Below, piece after piece: positions 1 to 6,465 of a stretch of DNA of 9,684 nt (positions are counted from its first letter, which is position 1; every line of letters starts with the position of its first letter). The stretch is from Thermoplasmata archaeon. GTDB lineage: Archaea > Thermoplasmatota > E2 > UBA202 > JdFR-43. The stretch spans positions 1 to 9,684 of the forward strand of contig JAGGXG010000005.1 in the NCBI GenBank assembly GCA_021163175.1, in the 5' to 3' direction. A program made the translations under genes and the position numbers. The notes beneath the pieces were generated by a model. The model did not search any database, was not told where the DNA came from, and saw only the letters and a program-made list of their open reading frames with translations.

Positions 1-92
1 CCATAAAGAGGGATAAACCTCGGATAGGAGAACGCAAAAAATATAAGATGATCAGCAATTAATATTAAGCGGAGGATTCACATAGGAGAAAA

Positions 93-100
93 CTTTATCA
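93..100 (+). promoter_or_regulatory. TATA-like box for the PH-domain gene
   Basis: The sequence CTTTATCA is centred about 24 bases before the GTG at 121, roughly where an archaeal TATA box sits relative to a transcript that begins at the start codon. No Shine-Dalgarno sequence lies next to the GTG; the nearest GGAG (84-87) is over 30 bases away. A leaderless transcript is inferred. The rest of 1-120 holds nothing I can assign. Confidence 0.4.
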
Positions 101-120
101 TCGCTCCTCTGATTTTTATT

Positions 121-942
121 GTGAATATCAAGCTGTTTGAAGGCGAGAAAATATTGCATGAATTGGTTCCTCATCCATTGTCTTTTATGGAATACCATGC
201 ATTGTGGCTTGCGCCCTTGATATGGGGGTTGTTTCTGGCGTGGGCTTATGTGAAATATAGCATATTTGGAAATCCTTATGTTTCGATAGCATTATGGATA
301 GCTGGTCTGGCTATTGCTGGAATAATTGCTTCTTTGCTTTTGATAAGATGGCGCATCTTTATCACATATATGATTATAGCAGGCATTGCAGTTCTTATCA
401 TGTGGAAATTCGATGCATGGAATAGTTTCAAGCTTTTAATTCCCGCATACAATACCATTGTTTTCATTTTTGGAGCATTTGTAACCGAAATCTACAGGAA
501 AAGCCATCGCTACATAATAACGAATTATCGCCTCATTCTCAGAGGAGGAATGTTGATAAGGAAGAAAAGAAGCTTAAGATATGAAAAAATAAGTGATCTG
601 GGAGGCGAGCAGGGTCTGTTGGGAAGAATTTTTGGATTTGGAAATATAATTCCAATAACATCATCCGGCTTTGGACTTGGTGAAGATGAAAGCTTCGCTG
701 CCTTGGGAATGGAAACGAAAAAGAGGTTTGGATTTTTTGGGTTTGCAGGCGGAGGAAAAAGTGTTGATGTGCCGAGGGCGAGAAGCTATTATGAATTACA
801 TGGCGTACATCCCTACAGGGAAATAATGGATTTACTCGAAGAGTTGATTCACGAAAATAACATTGTTCCATATCAGAGGAGGCAAATAGAATTGCAAAGA
901 AAAATGGTTGATTTGCTTGACAAAAAGAAAGACGGAAAGTAA
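121..942 (+). CDS. Membrane protein with C-terminal PH-like (bPH2/DUF304) domain
   Basis: This is a 273-residue protein. Four hydrophobic segments (about 27-46, 54-75, 78-95, 105-123) are followed by a cytoplasmic domain. That domain begins at KSHRYIITNYRLILRGG (127-143) and continues with RYEKISDL and GxxFGFGNIIPIT (to 180), the strand pattern of bacterial/archaeal PH-like domains of the YdbS/YdbT kind. A Gly/Phe-rich insert (about 182-215) precedes PRARSYYELHGV, and the protein ends in a charged helix (233-273). Family members are membrane-associated and poorly understood; the PH-like fold may bind protein or lipid partners. The GTG start is chosen because the upstream frame is open only back to 52 with no ATG, GTG or TTG, and a TATA-like box is correctly placed. 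The next in-frame ATG (codon 23) would remove a charged N-terminal segment. It appears to be transcribed alone; its cellular role is unknown. Confidence 0.75.
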   Translation: MNIKLFEGEKILHELVPHPLSFMEYHALWLAPLIWGLFLAWAYVKYSIFGNPYVSIALWIAGLAIAGIIASLLLIRWRIFITYMIIAGIAVLIMWKFDAWNSFKLLIPAYNTIVFIFGAFVTEIYRKSHRYIITNYRLILRGGMLIRKKRSLRYEKISDLGGEQGLLGRIFGFGNIIPITSSGFGLGEDESFAALGMETKKRFGFFGFAGGGKSVDVPRARSYYELHGVHPYREIMDLLEELIHENNIVPYQRRQIELQRKMVDLLDKKKDGK

Positions 943-1024
943 AACCATTTTAAACTCGTTGTAGCTCTATCGAGACAAGTTTGCCATTATTTTATCACTT
1001 GCTTGTGAATGATTTTGCGTACAA

Positions 1025-1032
1025 TTTAATAA
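1025..1032 (+). promoter_or_regulatory. TATA-like box for the deacetylase gene
   Basis: TTTAATAA is centred about 23 bases before the ATG at 1052, and there is no Shine-Dalgarno sequence between it and the ATG, so a leaderless transcript is likely. The gap 943-1051 that contains it shows no convincing T-tract terminator for the preceding gene and no RNA gene. Confidence 0.45.
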
Positions 1033-1051
1033 GGGCATTCATTATACCATC

Positions 1052-2035
1052 ATGCTCGTGATATACTCAAATGCCTATCTTCTGCACAACAATGAAGAGC
1101 ATCCTGAAAATGCCTCCCGCTTAAAGGCAATAGTGAGCTATCTGAAGAATTCGCCATTAAATGAAAAGCTGGATTGGCAGGAACCATATGAAATAAGCGA
1201 GGAGGAAATAGCCAAAGTTCATAGCATCCAAATGATTCAGAATGCCCGCCATATTGGCTGGCTTGATATGGATACATATACCAATGAACATACCTACAGA
1301 GTCGCCAAACTTGCCGCAGGCGGCGTCGTAAAAGCTTGCGAGGAAATTTTGAAGGGCAAGCATAGCCAGGCTTTTGCTCTGGTTCGTCCTCCCGGGCATC
1401 ATGCAACACGCAATCATTCCATGGGATTCTGCATATTCAACAACGTTGCCATCGCTGCCAACTGGCTCACGCAAAGAGGGAAAAAAGTTTTCATATTTGA
1501 CCACGATGTCCACCATGGAAATGGAACACAGGATATATTCTATGACAGGAGCGATGTTTTATATGCTTCCATTCATCTTTTCCCCCATTATCCTGGCACG
1601 GGAAGAATCGAAGAAATAGGAAAAGGTGAGGGTGAGGGTTATACATTAAACGCTCCTCTTCCTTATGGTTCTGGTGAAATATGCGTTGAAAAACTTCTGG
1701 ATGAAATTTTCATTCCAGTTGCAGAGCAATTCAAGCCAGATTTTGTTCTCATTTCGGCAGGTTTTGACAGTCATTATGGCGATCCTCTCGGCGGATTAAA
1801 ACTTGGCATTGATTTTTATGGTGAGATAATAAAAAAATTCATGGAAGTGCAGAAGAGAATTGTTTGCAGCCTTGAGGGGGGATATGTTGTGGAAACTCTC
1901 TCGAAAGGAGTTGCAAAAGAAGTGGCTACGATGCTTGGTATTCCTTTAAGTTATAATGATAAGGGAGATGGAAGGCAATGCAACGACGTTATGGAAGCAT
2001 TAAAAAAGAAAATGGCATCATACTGGAATATATAA
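1052..2035 (+). CDS. Zinc-dependent deacetylase, histone deacetylase/AcuC superfamily
   Basis: This 327-residue protein covers the full arginase-deacetylase fold. In order it shows HPENASRL (17-24), RPPGHHA (112-118) with the catalytic histidine pair H116/H117, GFCIFNNVAIAA (125-136), FDHDVHHGNGT (149-159), SIHLFPHYPGTG (173-184), SAGFDSHYGDPLGG (235-248) and LEGGY (274-278). The predicted zinc ligands are D152, H154 and D239; Y278 occupies the transition-state tyrosine position, so the enzyme should be active. The family hydrolyses acetyl groups from lysine side chains or from acetylated small amines. The HLFPHYPGTG block is closer to class II and bacterial/archaeal enzymes than to class I. 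The substrate cannot be read from the sequence; acetylated chromatin proteins such as Alba, other proteins, or acetylpolyamines are all possible. The gene has its own TATA-like box, and its last 18 bases overlap the convergent gene. Confidence 0.93.
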   Translation: MLVIYSNAYLLHNNEEHPENASRLKAIVSYLKNSPLNEKLDWQEPYEISEEEIAKVHSIQMIQNARHIGWLDMDTYTNEHTYRVAKLAAGGVVKACEEILKGKHSQAFALVRPPGHHATRNHSMGFCIFNNVAIAANWLTQRGKKVFIFDHDVHHGNGTQDIFYDRSDVLYASIHLFPHYPGTGRIEEIGKGEGEGYTLNAPLPYGSGEICVEKLLDEIFIPVAEQFKPDFVLISAGFDSHYGDPLGGLKLGIDFYGEIIKKFMEVQKRIVCSLEGGYVVETLSKGVAKEVATMLGIPLSYNDKGDGRQCNDVMEALKKKMASYWNI

Positions 2036-3139
2036 TTTTACAACAAATGCATCTGTTTTAATGAAAGAAAGCCATATAAGAAAAATGAATAGAGGAGGAA
2101 AATAAACAAAGAGTGCATTTGGTTCTGCATCTCTATAAGCAATGATTATAACTCCATTTTCGCATTCTTTTGCATCAACGAAGCCAACACCATAGATAAG
2201 AAATACTCCTCCAAGGTTATAGCGGGGCATGAAATATGTTTTCCTCCATATTTCATTTCCATTCTCATCTATCTTTATCAAAATGCCTTCTTCTTTTGGG
2301 AATGGCTCACGTATTTTTGTTCCAGCCATTAAATAGCTGCCGTTGTCAACACTGCATGAAGATATTCCTATTCCTTTTTCAAATGTTTTATTCCATTGCT
2401 GCCTCCCATTTTCATCGAATTTAATCCATGCCCTGCCACCATAGCCATGCTCAAGTAAAAATCCATCGATGGCAGGAAAAACATTGTAGCTCGTGCCATT
2501 TATTTTCTTTTTCCATTGAATATTGTCGCCAAAATCATATTTTTCAATAACGGTGTAATTTTTGAGATACGCAAAATCATCAACAATCACATATCCATTT
2601 CCTGTTTTTACAATCGAAGCACTTCCATTGTATATTCTTTCCCATTCAATTGTGCCATTTTCATCAATTTTTACAAGAATGCTTTTTTCCATATTTTCCA
2701 GCGAAAAAATATAGTTCTTTCCAATTTTAATTATGCTTCTTGCCCTGCTAAAGTTACATGAAAAATTTATGGTATGATTCCATATTTCATTTCCATTTTC
2801 ATTCATCTTTATTAAACAGACTTTTCCGCCATACGGAAGGAGGATAACAAGGGTTTCATTTAAAGCCAATAAAGAGGCATGCCCGCCTCCATAAAATTTT
2901 TCCCATTCCTTCCTTCCATTTTCATTCAGCTTTACAATCAATGTTCCGCTTTTTCCTGTTAGAATATTCTGCGTCTCAACAATAGCAACATAGCCACTTT
3001 TCATGCATTCAATCTTGCATGGATATTCAATTGAAAATGGTTTTGAAATTCTTGTATGCCATTCAATTGCAGGCTGCATGGAAGGAGAAATAAACAGGAA
3101 TGCAGAAATTAGAATAATACATCCATTTTTTGGATTCAT
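2018..3139 (-). CDS. Secreted or surface beta-propeller-like repeat protein
   Basis: This 373-residue protein opens with a signal-peptide-like segment (hydrophobic core about 7-20). Six copies of a unit of the form (I/L)xK(h)(D/N)ENGxxxW follow, starting near residues 67, 108, 154, 197, 237 and 286, spaced 40-50 residues. This is the pattern of PQQ-like or delta-60-type beta-propeller blades that archaea and bacteria display outside the cell. Ten N-x-S/T sequons (for example at 94, 121, 161, 171, 214 and 266) fit N-glycosylated surface exposure. Near the end a strongly hydrophobic stretch (343-360) could be a membrane anchor. It is followed by DAFVVKL, which resembles the first strand of a further blade and then stops. 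No catalytic motif is visible, so a binding or scaffold role is only a guess. The gene follows the KaiC-like gene by 20 bases, with a TATA-like box of its own at the end of that gene. Confidence 0.72.
   Translation of the reverse strand: MNPKNGCIILISAFLFISPSMQPAIEWHTRISKPFSIEYPCKIECMKSGYVAIVETQNILTGKSGTLIVKLNENGRKEWEKFYGGGHASLLALNETLVILLPYGGKVCLIKMNENGNEIWNHTINFSCNFSRARSIIKIGKNYIFSLENMEKSILVKIDENGTIEWERIYNGSASIVKTGNGYVIVDDFAYLKNYTVIEKYDFGDNIQWKKKINGTSYNVFPAIDGFLLEHGYGGRAWIKFDENGRQQWNKTFEKGIGISSCSVDNGSYLMAGTKIREPFPKEEGILIKIDENGNEIWRKTYFMPRYNLGGVFLIYGVGFVDAKECENGVIIIAYRDAEPNALFVYFPPLFIFLIWLSFIKTDAFVVKLYIPV
2234..2941 (-). repeat. Six-copy protein repeat encoding ENG/W propeller blades
   Basis: Six imperfect in-frame copies, each about 51 bases in the conserved part, lie at 2891-2941, 2768-2818, 2630-2680, 2501-2551, 2381-2431 and 2234-2284 on the minus strand. 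They encode LIVKLNENGRKEW, CLIKMNENGNEIW, ILVKIDENGTIEW, VIEKYDFGDNIQW, AWIKFDENGRQQW and ILIKIDENGNEIW. The fourth copy is the most diverged and has lost ENG. The DNA copies differ at many positions, which points to old duplications held by protein structure rather than recent expansion. Confidence 0.8.
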
Positions 3140-3157
3140 AATTTAAAAAATTCCATG

Positions 3158-3166
3158 TATTATAAA
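3158..3166 (-). promoter_or_regulatory. TATA-like box for the propeller gene
   Basis: On the minus strand TTTATAATA is centred about 23 bases before the ATG at 3139. It overlaps the stop codon of the preceding gene, and no Shine-Dalgarno sequence precedes the ATG. The propeller gene may therefore have its own leaderless transcript in addition to read-through from the feo unit. Confidence 0.4.
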
Positions 3167-3840
3167 CCTTTCTTCTCTTTTATGAGCTTTGCCGTCCTCT
3201 CCGCCACTTCTTTCTTTGTTCTATGGAACAAATGCATCGGGAAATCGAATAACCATTCTTTAAATGCTGTCTCTCCTTTAAATTTTACAACTTTAATATA
3301 TATTCCATCTTTCTTTTTTATAAATTCCAAAATGTTATCAGCTTTTTCTTCAAGCATTTTATTTATTTCTTTAAACATTGCTGAGTTAACAGCAACAAAA
3401 TTTGTTATATCTTTTTCAAACAAATTTTCGATTAAAATGGATGCCAGAGCTTTTTTATCTTCAACCCCAACTAAAAGGAGAGTGAACGAAGGAATGACTA
3501 CAATGCCATCGTTTACCATATTCAATGCTTCCTTTAATTGCTTTTCATCAGAGAAATTCCCTGCATATCCTTTCTCAATCTCTTTAATTTCTTTCATTTG
3601 TGGATTGTAATCGAAGAATGTTATTTTATCCATCATTTTTTCCTCCAGACCAAGCACCTTCAAATTTGATATCACGCCATCTACAGGACTGCTTGTCGCA
3701 AAATATGCAACTTTGCCTCCATTTTCGATCCATTTTACAATAAATTTTTGTGCAAATATTGGTTTAGCTGCCGCCATTGGCCCTGTCAAAAGCGTGGATG
3801 CCGGCAGCTCAAATGCCATATTTTCTATTTCAAATATCAT
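3160..3840 (-). CDS. KaiC/RadA-like RecA-fold protein with degenerate ATP site (probable pseudo-ATPase)
   Basis: This 226-residue protein matches one RecA/KaiC-type domain from end to end. The P-loop region STLLTGPMAAAKP (15-27) aligns with the KaiC pattern LLTGPPGxGKT. The second strand is KVAYFATSSPVDGVISNLKVLG (43-64), the Walker B region is DGIVVIPSFTLLL (111-123), and the closing strands are GIYIKVVKFKGETAFKEW (179-196). The first Gly (G20) and the Lys (K26) of Walker A survive, but the second Gly is Ala and the Thr is Pro (P27). The Walker B Asp is also replaced, by P117. Catalytic ATP hydrolysis therefore looks unlikely, and a structural or regulatory role is inferred. Such single-domain KaiC-like proteins are common in archaea, many without known function. 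The start overlaps the stop of the upstream membrane-protein gene as ATGA, placing it in the feoAB unit. Alternative: a weak nucleotide binder using K26. Confidence 0.68.
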   Translation of the reverse strand: MIFEIENMAFELPASTLLTGPMAAAKPIFAQKFIVKWIENGGKVAYFATSSPVDGVISNLKVLGLEEKMMDKITFFDYNPQMKEIKEIEKGYAGNFSDEKQLKEALNMVNDGIVVIPSFTLLLVGVEDKKALASILIENLFEKDITNFVAVNSAMFKEINKMLEEKADNILEFIKKKDGIYIKVVKFKGETAFKEWLFDFPMHLFHRTKKEVAERTAKLIKEKKGL

Positions 3841-4220
3841 TTTATCATCCTGTAAAGGTAATAGGCGAGAGGTGTGATAAGGAGGGCGAGAATTATTTCC
3901 ACCCGTATGGAAGGAAACGCTGCATTGCCAATCATGTATTCAAGAATCCCAGCGAGGAAAATGAATAAATACATTATTCCAAATATTAGAGACAATATGA
4001 TGCCTCCGAATATGAAAGAAATGCCTTTATAGCTTCTCGCTACCGTTTCCTTTATTCCTGCAAAATATATTGCAGATATAACAAACAATGCAAGCCCCCC
4101 CAATATGTCACGAGTTATTTTAACTCCCGTTATTTCGAGAATCGCAACCAGGAGATATGCAATAGCTGCCATAACAGCATATGATGCCACAATTCTGCTT
4201 TCCTTCATTCCAATCTTCAT
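3837..4220 (-). CDS. Small four-helix membrane protein coupled to feoB
   Basis: I do not recognise this 127-residue protein. It has four predicted membrane helices (about 10-30, 38-56, 67-93, 107-124), a short basic N terminus (MKIGMKESR) and very short loops. A charged loop (KETVARSYKG, 57-66) joins helices two and three. There are no cysteines, and no conserved metal-binding histidine or acidic pair inside the helices, so it does not look like a transporter pore by itself. Its ATG overlaps the feoB stop as ATGA, and its own stop overlaps the next start the same way, so it is translated in step with FeoB and the KaiC-like protein. A partner or stabiliser of FeoB, or a membrane anchor for the KaiC-like protein, is inferred from position only. 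It bears no resemblance to FeoC, a small cytoplasmic winged-helix protein. Confidence 0.7.
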   Translation of the reverse strand: MKIGMKESRIVASYAVMAAIAYLLVAILEITGVKITRDILGGLALFVISAIYFAGIKETVARSYKGISFIFGGIILSLIFGIMYLFIFLAGILEYMIGNAAFPSIRVEIILALLITPLAYYLYRMIK

Positions 4221-6187
4221 GTTATCCCCACTGCATATCCAATCAATTCAATCAGTCCAGCAACGATGAAAGCGAGGCTAATCGTGTATGTTATTGTGAT
4301 GAGTGTATATTTCTTTCCTATCTCGCGAAGCATGACGATAAGCGTTGCCACACATGGAAAATATATCAAAACGAAAGCCATGTAGGCGAAACCTGTTAGA
4401 GGAGTAAACCATGTTGCTACAGCTACGCTTGCTGACTCGCCAGCCAGCGCGCCAAATGTTCCAACTATCGCTTCCTTAGCAAGAAAGCCGAAGAACAATG
4501 CGACGCCCGCCTGCCACCGCCAGCCAAATGGGCGTAAAGCTGGCTCTATGGCGTGTCCGAGTAAAGCTGCATAAGAATTTTCTATATAAACGCCTCCATG
4601 CGTAGCTTCCCATGGAAAACTTGACAGGAACCATACTATTATGGCAACGAGGAAAATGAATGTTCCAGCTTTTATTATGAACCACTTACCCTTCTCCCAC
4701 ATGTCTCTTGCTGCGTTGCTTATTTTTGGAAACATATAACGGGGCAATTCTATGATAAATGTTGGTGGCTCCCCTCCAAATAAAAATTTTCTAAAAATCA
4801 TAGCCATTATGATAGCAAGGCCAACTCCAAGTAAATACATTGAAAAGACCGCCGCCCCAGCCATGGCAGAGCTTTTGAAAATAACGCCTGCAAGCAGAAT
4901 ATATACTGGCAATCTTGCACTGCAGCTCATCAAAGGATTTATCATCACAGTGATTATTCTGTCTCTTTTATTCTCAATGGTGCGGGCAGCCAATATGCCT
5001 GGAATGTTGCAACCAAATCCCATGATCATTGAAATTATTGATTTTCCATGCAATCCAATTTTATGCATGATCCGATCCATAACAACGGCAGCTCTGGCAA
5101 GATAGCCACTGTTTTCAAGCAATGAAAGGGCAAAGAATAGAGAAAAGATGGGAGGAACAAAAACCAGAACACTTCCAACGCCGGCAAGTACAGCATCTGA
5201 AATGAAAGAAGCCATCATGGCATTTGATATGTTATTTTTAGCAATCTCACCGAGCCATGAAAAAAAGGTATCGATCATATCTGAAAATGGGGCTGAAAAT
5301 GAGAAGGTGAATTGAAAAGCGACATACATTAAAGCCAGAAATATTGGAATGCCAAAAATGGGGTGAAGGAAAACATGATCGAGCATATCAGAGAAAGACC
5401 ACTCTTCCTCCTCTTTTTTCAAAACCTCCTCAATTATTTTCCCTATTATTTTATATCTTCTCTCTGCAATAACAGTTTCTCCATCTTTAATTCGTGAGGC
5501 TATCTTTAACAATTCATCCTTATATTTGCTTTCCTCTATTTTCTTAATTATTTCCTCATCTCCTTCAATTATCTTTATTGCGAGCCATCTTGAAGGATAG
5601 TCCTTAAATTTTTCTTCTTTTGATATGATTTCCTGCAATTCTTTAATTACTTCCTCCACATCCTTTCCATAACTCCATTCTATTTTCCTTCTCTTTCCTT
5701 TAATTGCTTTGACTATGGTTTCCTTCAATTTTTCTATGCCCTCGCCAGTTATTGCAACTGTTGTAACAACAGGCACACCAAGCAATTCTTCAAGTTTTTT
5801 AACATCTATTTCCATTCCTTTATTCCTTGCAATATCCCACATGTTCAGGGCAACGACAACATTTGCATCCATTTCAAGAAGGGACAATGTAAGATACAGA
5901 TTCCTTTCAAGATTTGTTGAATCTATTATGTCAACAACAACATCTGGCTTTTCCTCAATTATAAAATTTCTTGCAATCAGCTCATCAATGGAATATGCAG
6001 TCAGGCTATATGTGCCGGGCAAATCAACTATTTCAAGCTCATTCCCATAACAAACACATTTACCAACTTTTTTTTCTACTGTAACACCAGGCCAATTCCC
6101 AACATGCTGATGCTGCCCGGTAAAACGATTGAACAATTCTGTTTTTCCAACATTTGGATTGCCAATGAAAGCAACCTTTGCTTTCAT
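4217..6187 (-). CDS. feoB: Ferrous iron transport protein B (FeoB)
   Basis: This full-length 656-residue protein imports Fe(II) across the cytoplasmic membrane. The N-terminal GTPase domain has G1 GNPNVGKT (9-16), the G2 threonine in PGVTVE (T36), G3 DLPG (55-58) and G4 NMWD (115-118). A helical linker region (about 170-265) follows, rich in Lys and Glu. The membrane part starts near 272. It carries both conserved gate motifs, GFGCNIPG (390-397) and NPLMSCSARLPVY (417-429), then KEAIVGTFG (571-579) and YFPCVAT (609-615). All key residues are present, so it should be functional. The ATG overlaps the feoA stop by four bases, with AAGGAG just three bases upstream. Expression is probably tied to iron through the DtxR-type box in front of feoA. 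The operon also carries two unfamiliar genes directly downstream. Confidence 0.98.
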   Translation of the reverse strand: MKAKVAFIGNPNVGKTELFNRFTGQHQHVGNWPGVTVEKKVGKCVCYGNELEIVDLPGTYSLTAYSIDELIARNFIIEEKPDVVVDIIDSTNLERNLYLTLSLLEMDANVVVALNMWDIARNKGMEIDVKKLEELLGVPVVTTVAITGEGIEKLKETIVKAIKGKRRKIEWSYGKDVEEVIKELQEIISKEEKFKDYPSRWLAIKIIEGDEEIIKKIEESKYKDELLKIASRIKDGETVIAERRYKIIGKIIEEVLKKEEEEWSFSDMLDHVFLHPIFGIPIFLALMYVAFQFTFSFSAPFSDMIDTFFSWLGEIAKNNISNAMMASFISDAVLAGVGSVLVFVPPIFSLFFALSLLENSGYLARAAVVMDRIMHKIGLHGKSIISMIMGFGCNIPGILAARTIENKRDRIITVMINPLMSCSARLPVYILLAGVIFKSSAMAGAAVFSMYLLGVGLAIIMAMIFRKFLFGGEPPTFIIELPRYMFPKISNAARDMWEKGKWFIIKAGTFIFLVAIIVWFLSSFPWEATHGGVYIENSYAALLGHAIEPALRPFGWRWQAGVALFFGFLAKEAIVGTFGALAGESASVAVATWFTPLTGFAYMAFVLIYFPCVATLIVMLREIGKKYTLITITYTISLAFIVAGLIELIGYAVGIT

Positions 6188-6429
6188 ATTCTCCTTACAA
6201 ATATTTTCATAGCCATTCCCTTTCCTATGGCAACCCTGCTGCCACGCACATTAACCAGTATGGGACCAGCTGGATTTGAAACAATGACTTCGATAACACT
6301 ATTGGGCGTTAATCCCATGCCGTAAAGGCGTTTTGCCATTCCATATCCGCCTCTAATCTCCACTATCTGCCCGCGCTCGCCAGGCGCCATGAATGCCAGT
6401 GGTATAATGTTATTCGTCATGTTCATCAT
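6184..6429 (-). CDS. feoA: Ferrous iron transport protein A (FeoA), SH3-like
   Basis: This 81-residue cytoplasmic protein has the FeoA SH3-like barrel: PLAFMAPGERGQIVEI (10-25), RLYGMGLTPNSVIEVI (34-49) and GPILVNVRGSRVAIGKGMAMKI (55-76). FeoA proteins act with FeoB in Fe(II) uptake, probably through its GTPase or core assembly. Three ATG codons compete for the start, at 6429, 6426 and 6420. The first has an AAGGAT Shine-Dalgarno-like sequence about six bases upstream, which supports 6429, although 6426 is equally plausible. Its stop overlaps the feoB start. A DtxR-type operator lies 9-36 bases upstream of the first ATG, in the gap after the dtxR gene. Transcription could therefore start there or read through from dtxR. 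Confidence 0.95.
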   Translation of the reverse strand: MMNMTNNIIPLAFMAPGERGQIVEIRGGYGMAKRLYGMGLTPNSVIEVIVSNPAGPILVNVRGSRVAIGKGMAMKIFVRRI

Positions 6430-6437
6430 ATATATCC

Positions 6438-6465
6438 TTTAGGTGGTAATTAAGGTTTGCCTAAA
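6438..6465 (-). promoter_or_regulatory. DtxR/IdeR-type operator in front of feoA
   Basis: Read on the plus strand, 6450-6465 is TTAAGGTTTGCCTAAA, which fits the DtxR/IdeR box arrangement TTAGG-N4-CCTAA with one mismatch. An outer TTTAGG at 6438-6443 forms a perfect inverted repeat with CCTAAA at 6460-6465, so overlapping half-sites could hold two dimers. The element overlaps the dtxR stop codon and ends eight bases before the feoA ATG. Repression of feoA by the iron-loaded regulator is inferred. Confidence 0.6.

Noticed and set aside
1..48. Possible divergent gene starting with ATG at 4-2 on the minus strand, with an AT-rich box at 38-48
   Set aside because: Only one codon would be inside the window and the box spacing (about 39 bases) is not typical, so it cannot be supported.
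24..90. Direct repeat ATAGGAGAA at 24-32 and 82-90
   Set aside because: Nine bases, only two copies, no symmetry and not placed consistently with respect to a promoter; chance in AG-rich DNA is a sufficient explanation.
539..871. Open frame on the minus strand inside the PH-domain gene
   Set aside because: It lies wholly opposite a well-supported coding region, has low-complexity Phe/Ser/Leu content and no recognisable domain or start signal.
943..1051. Terminator or small RNA between the PH-domain and deacetylase genes
   Set aside because: No T-tract longer than four, no stable hairpin visible and no tRNA-like structure; only the TATA-like box could be supported.
1050..1516. Two minus-strand open frames opposite the deacetylase gene
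   Set aside because: The plus-strand frame carries every catalytic motif of the deacetylase family; the antisense products have no domain and are explained as shadows.
2234..2941. Regular spaced similarity suggesting a CRISPR array or satellite repeat
   Set aside because: The repeats are in frame, imperfect, and encode a regular ENG/W protein unit, so they are propeller blades and not an array of identical DNA repeats.
3155..3610. A 151-codon plus-strand open frame starting just after the propeller gene's start
   Set aside because: It is antisense to the KaiC-like gene, whose frame matches a known fold and is held by ATGA overlaps. The plus-strand product is Ser/Phe-rich, as expected for the complement of an AT-rich gene.
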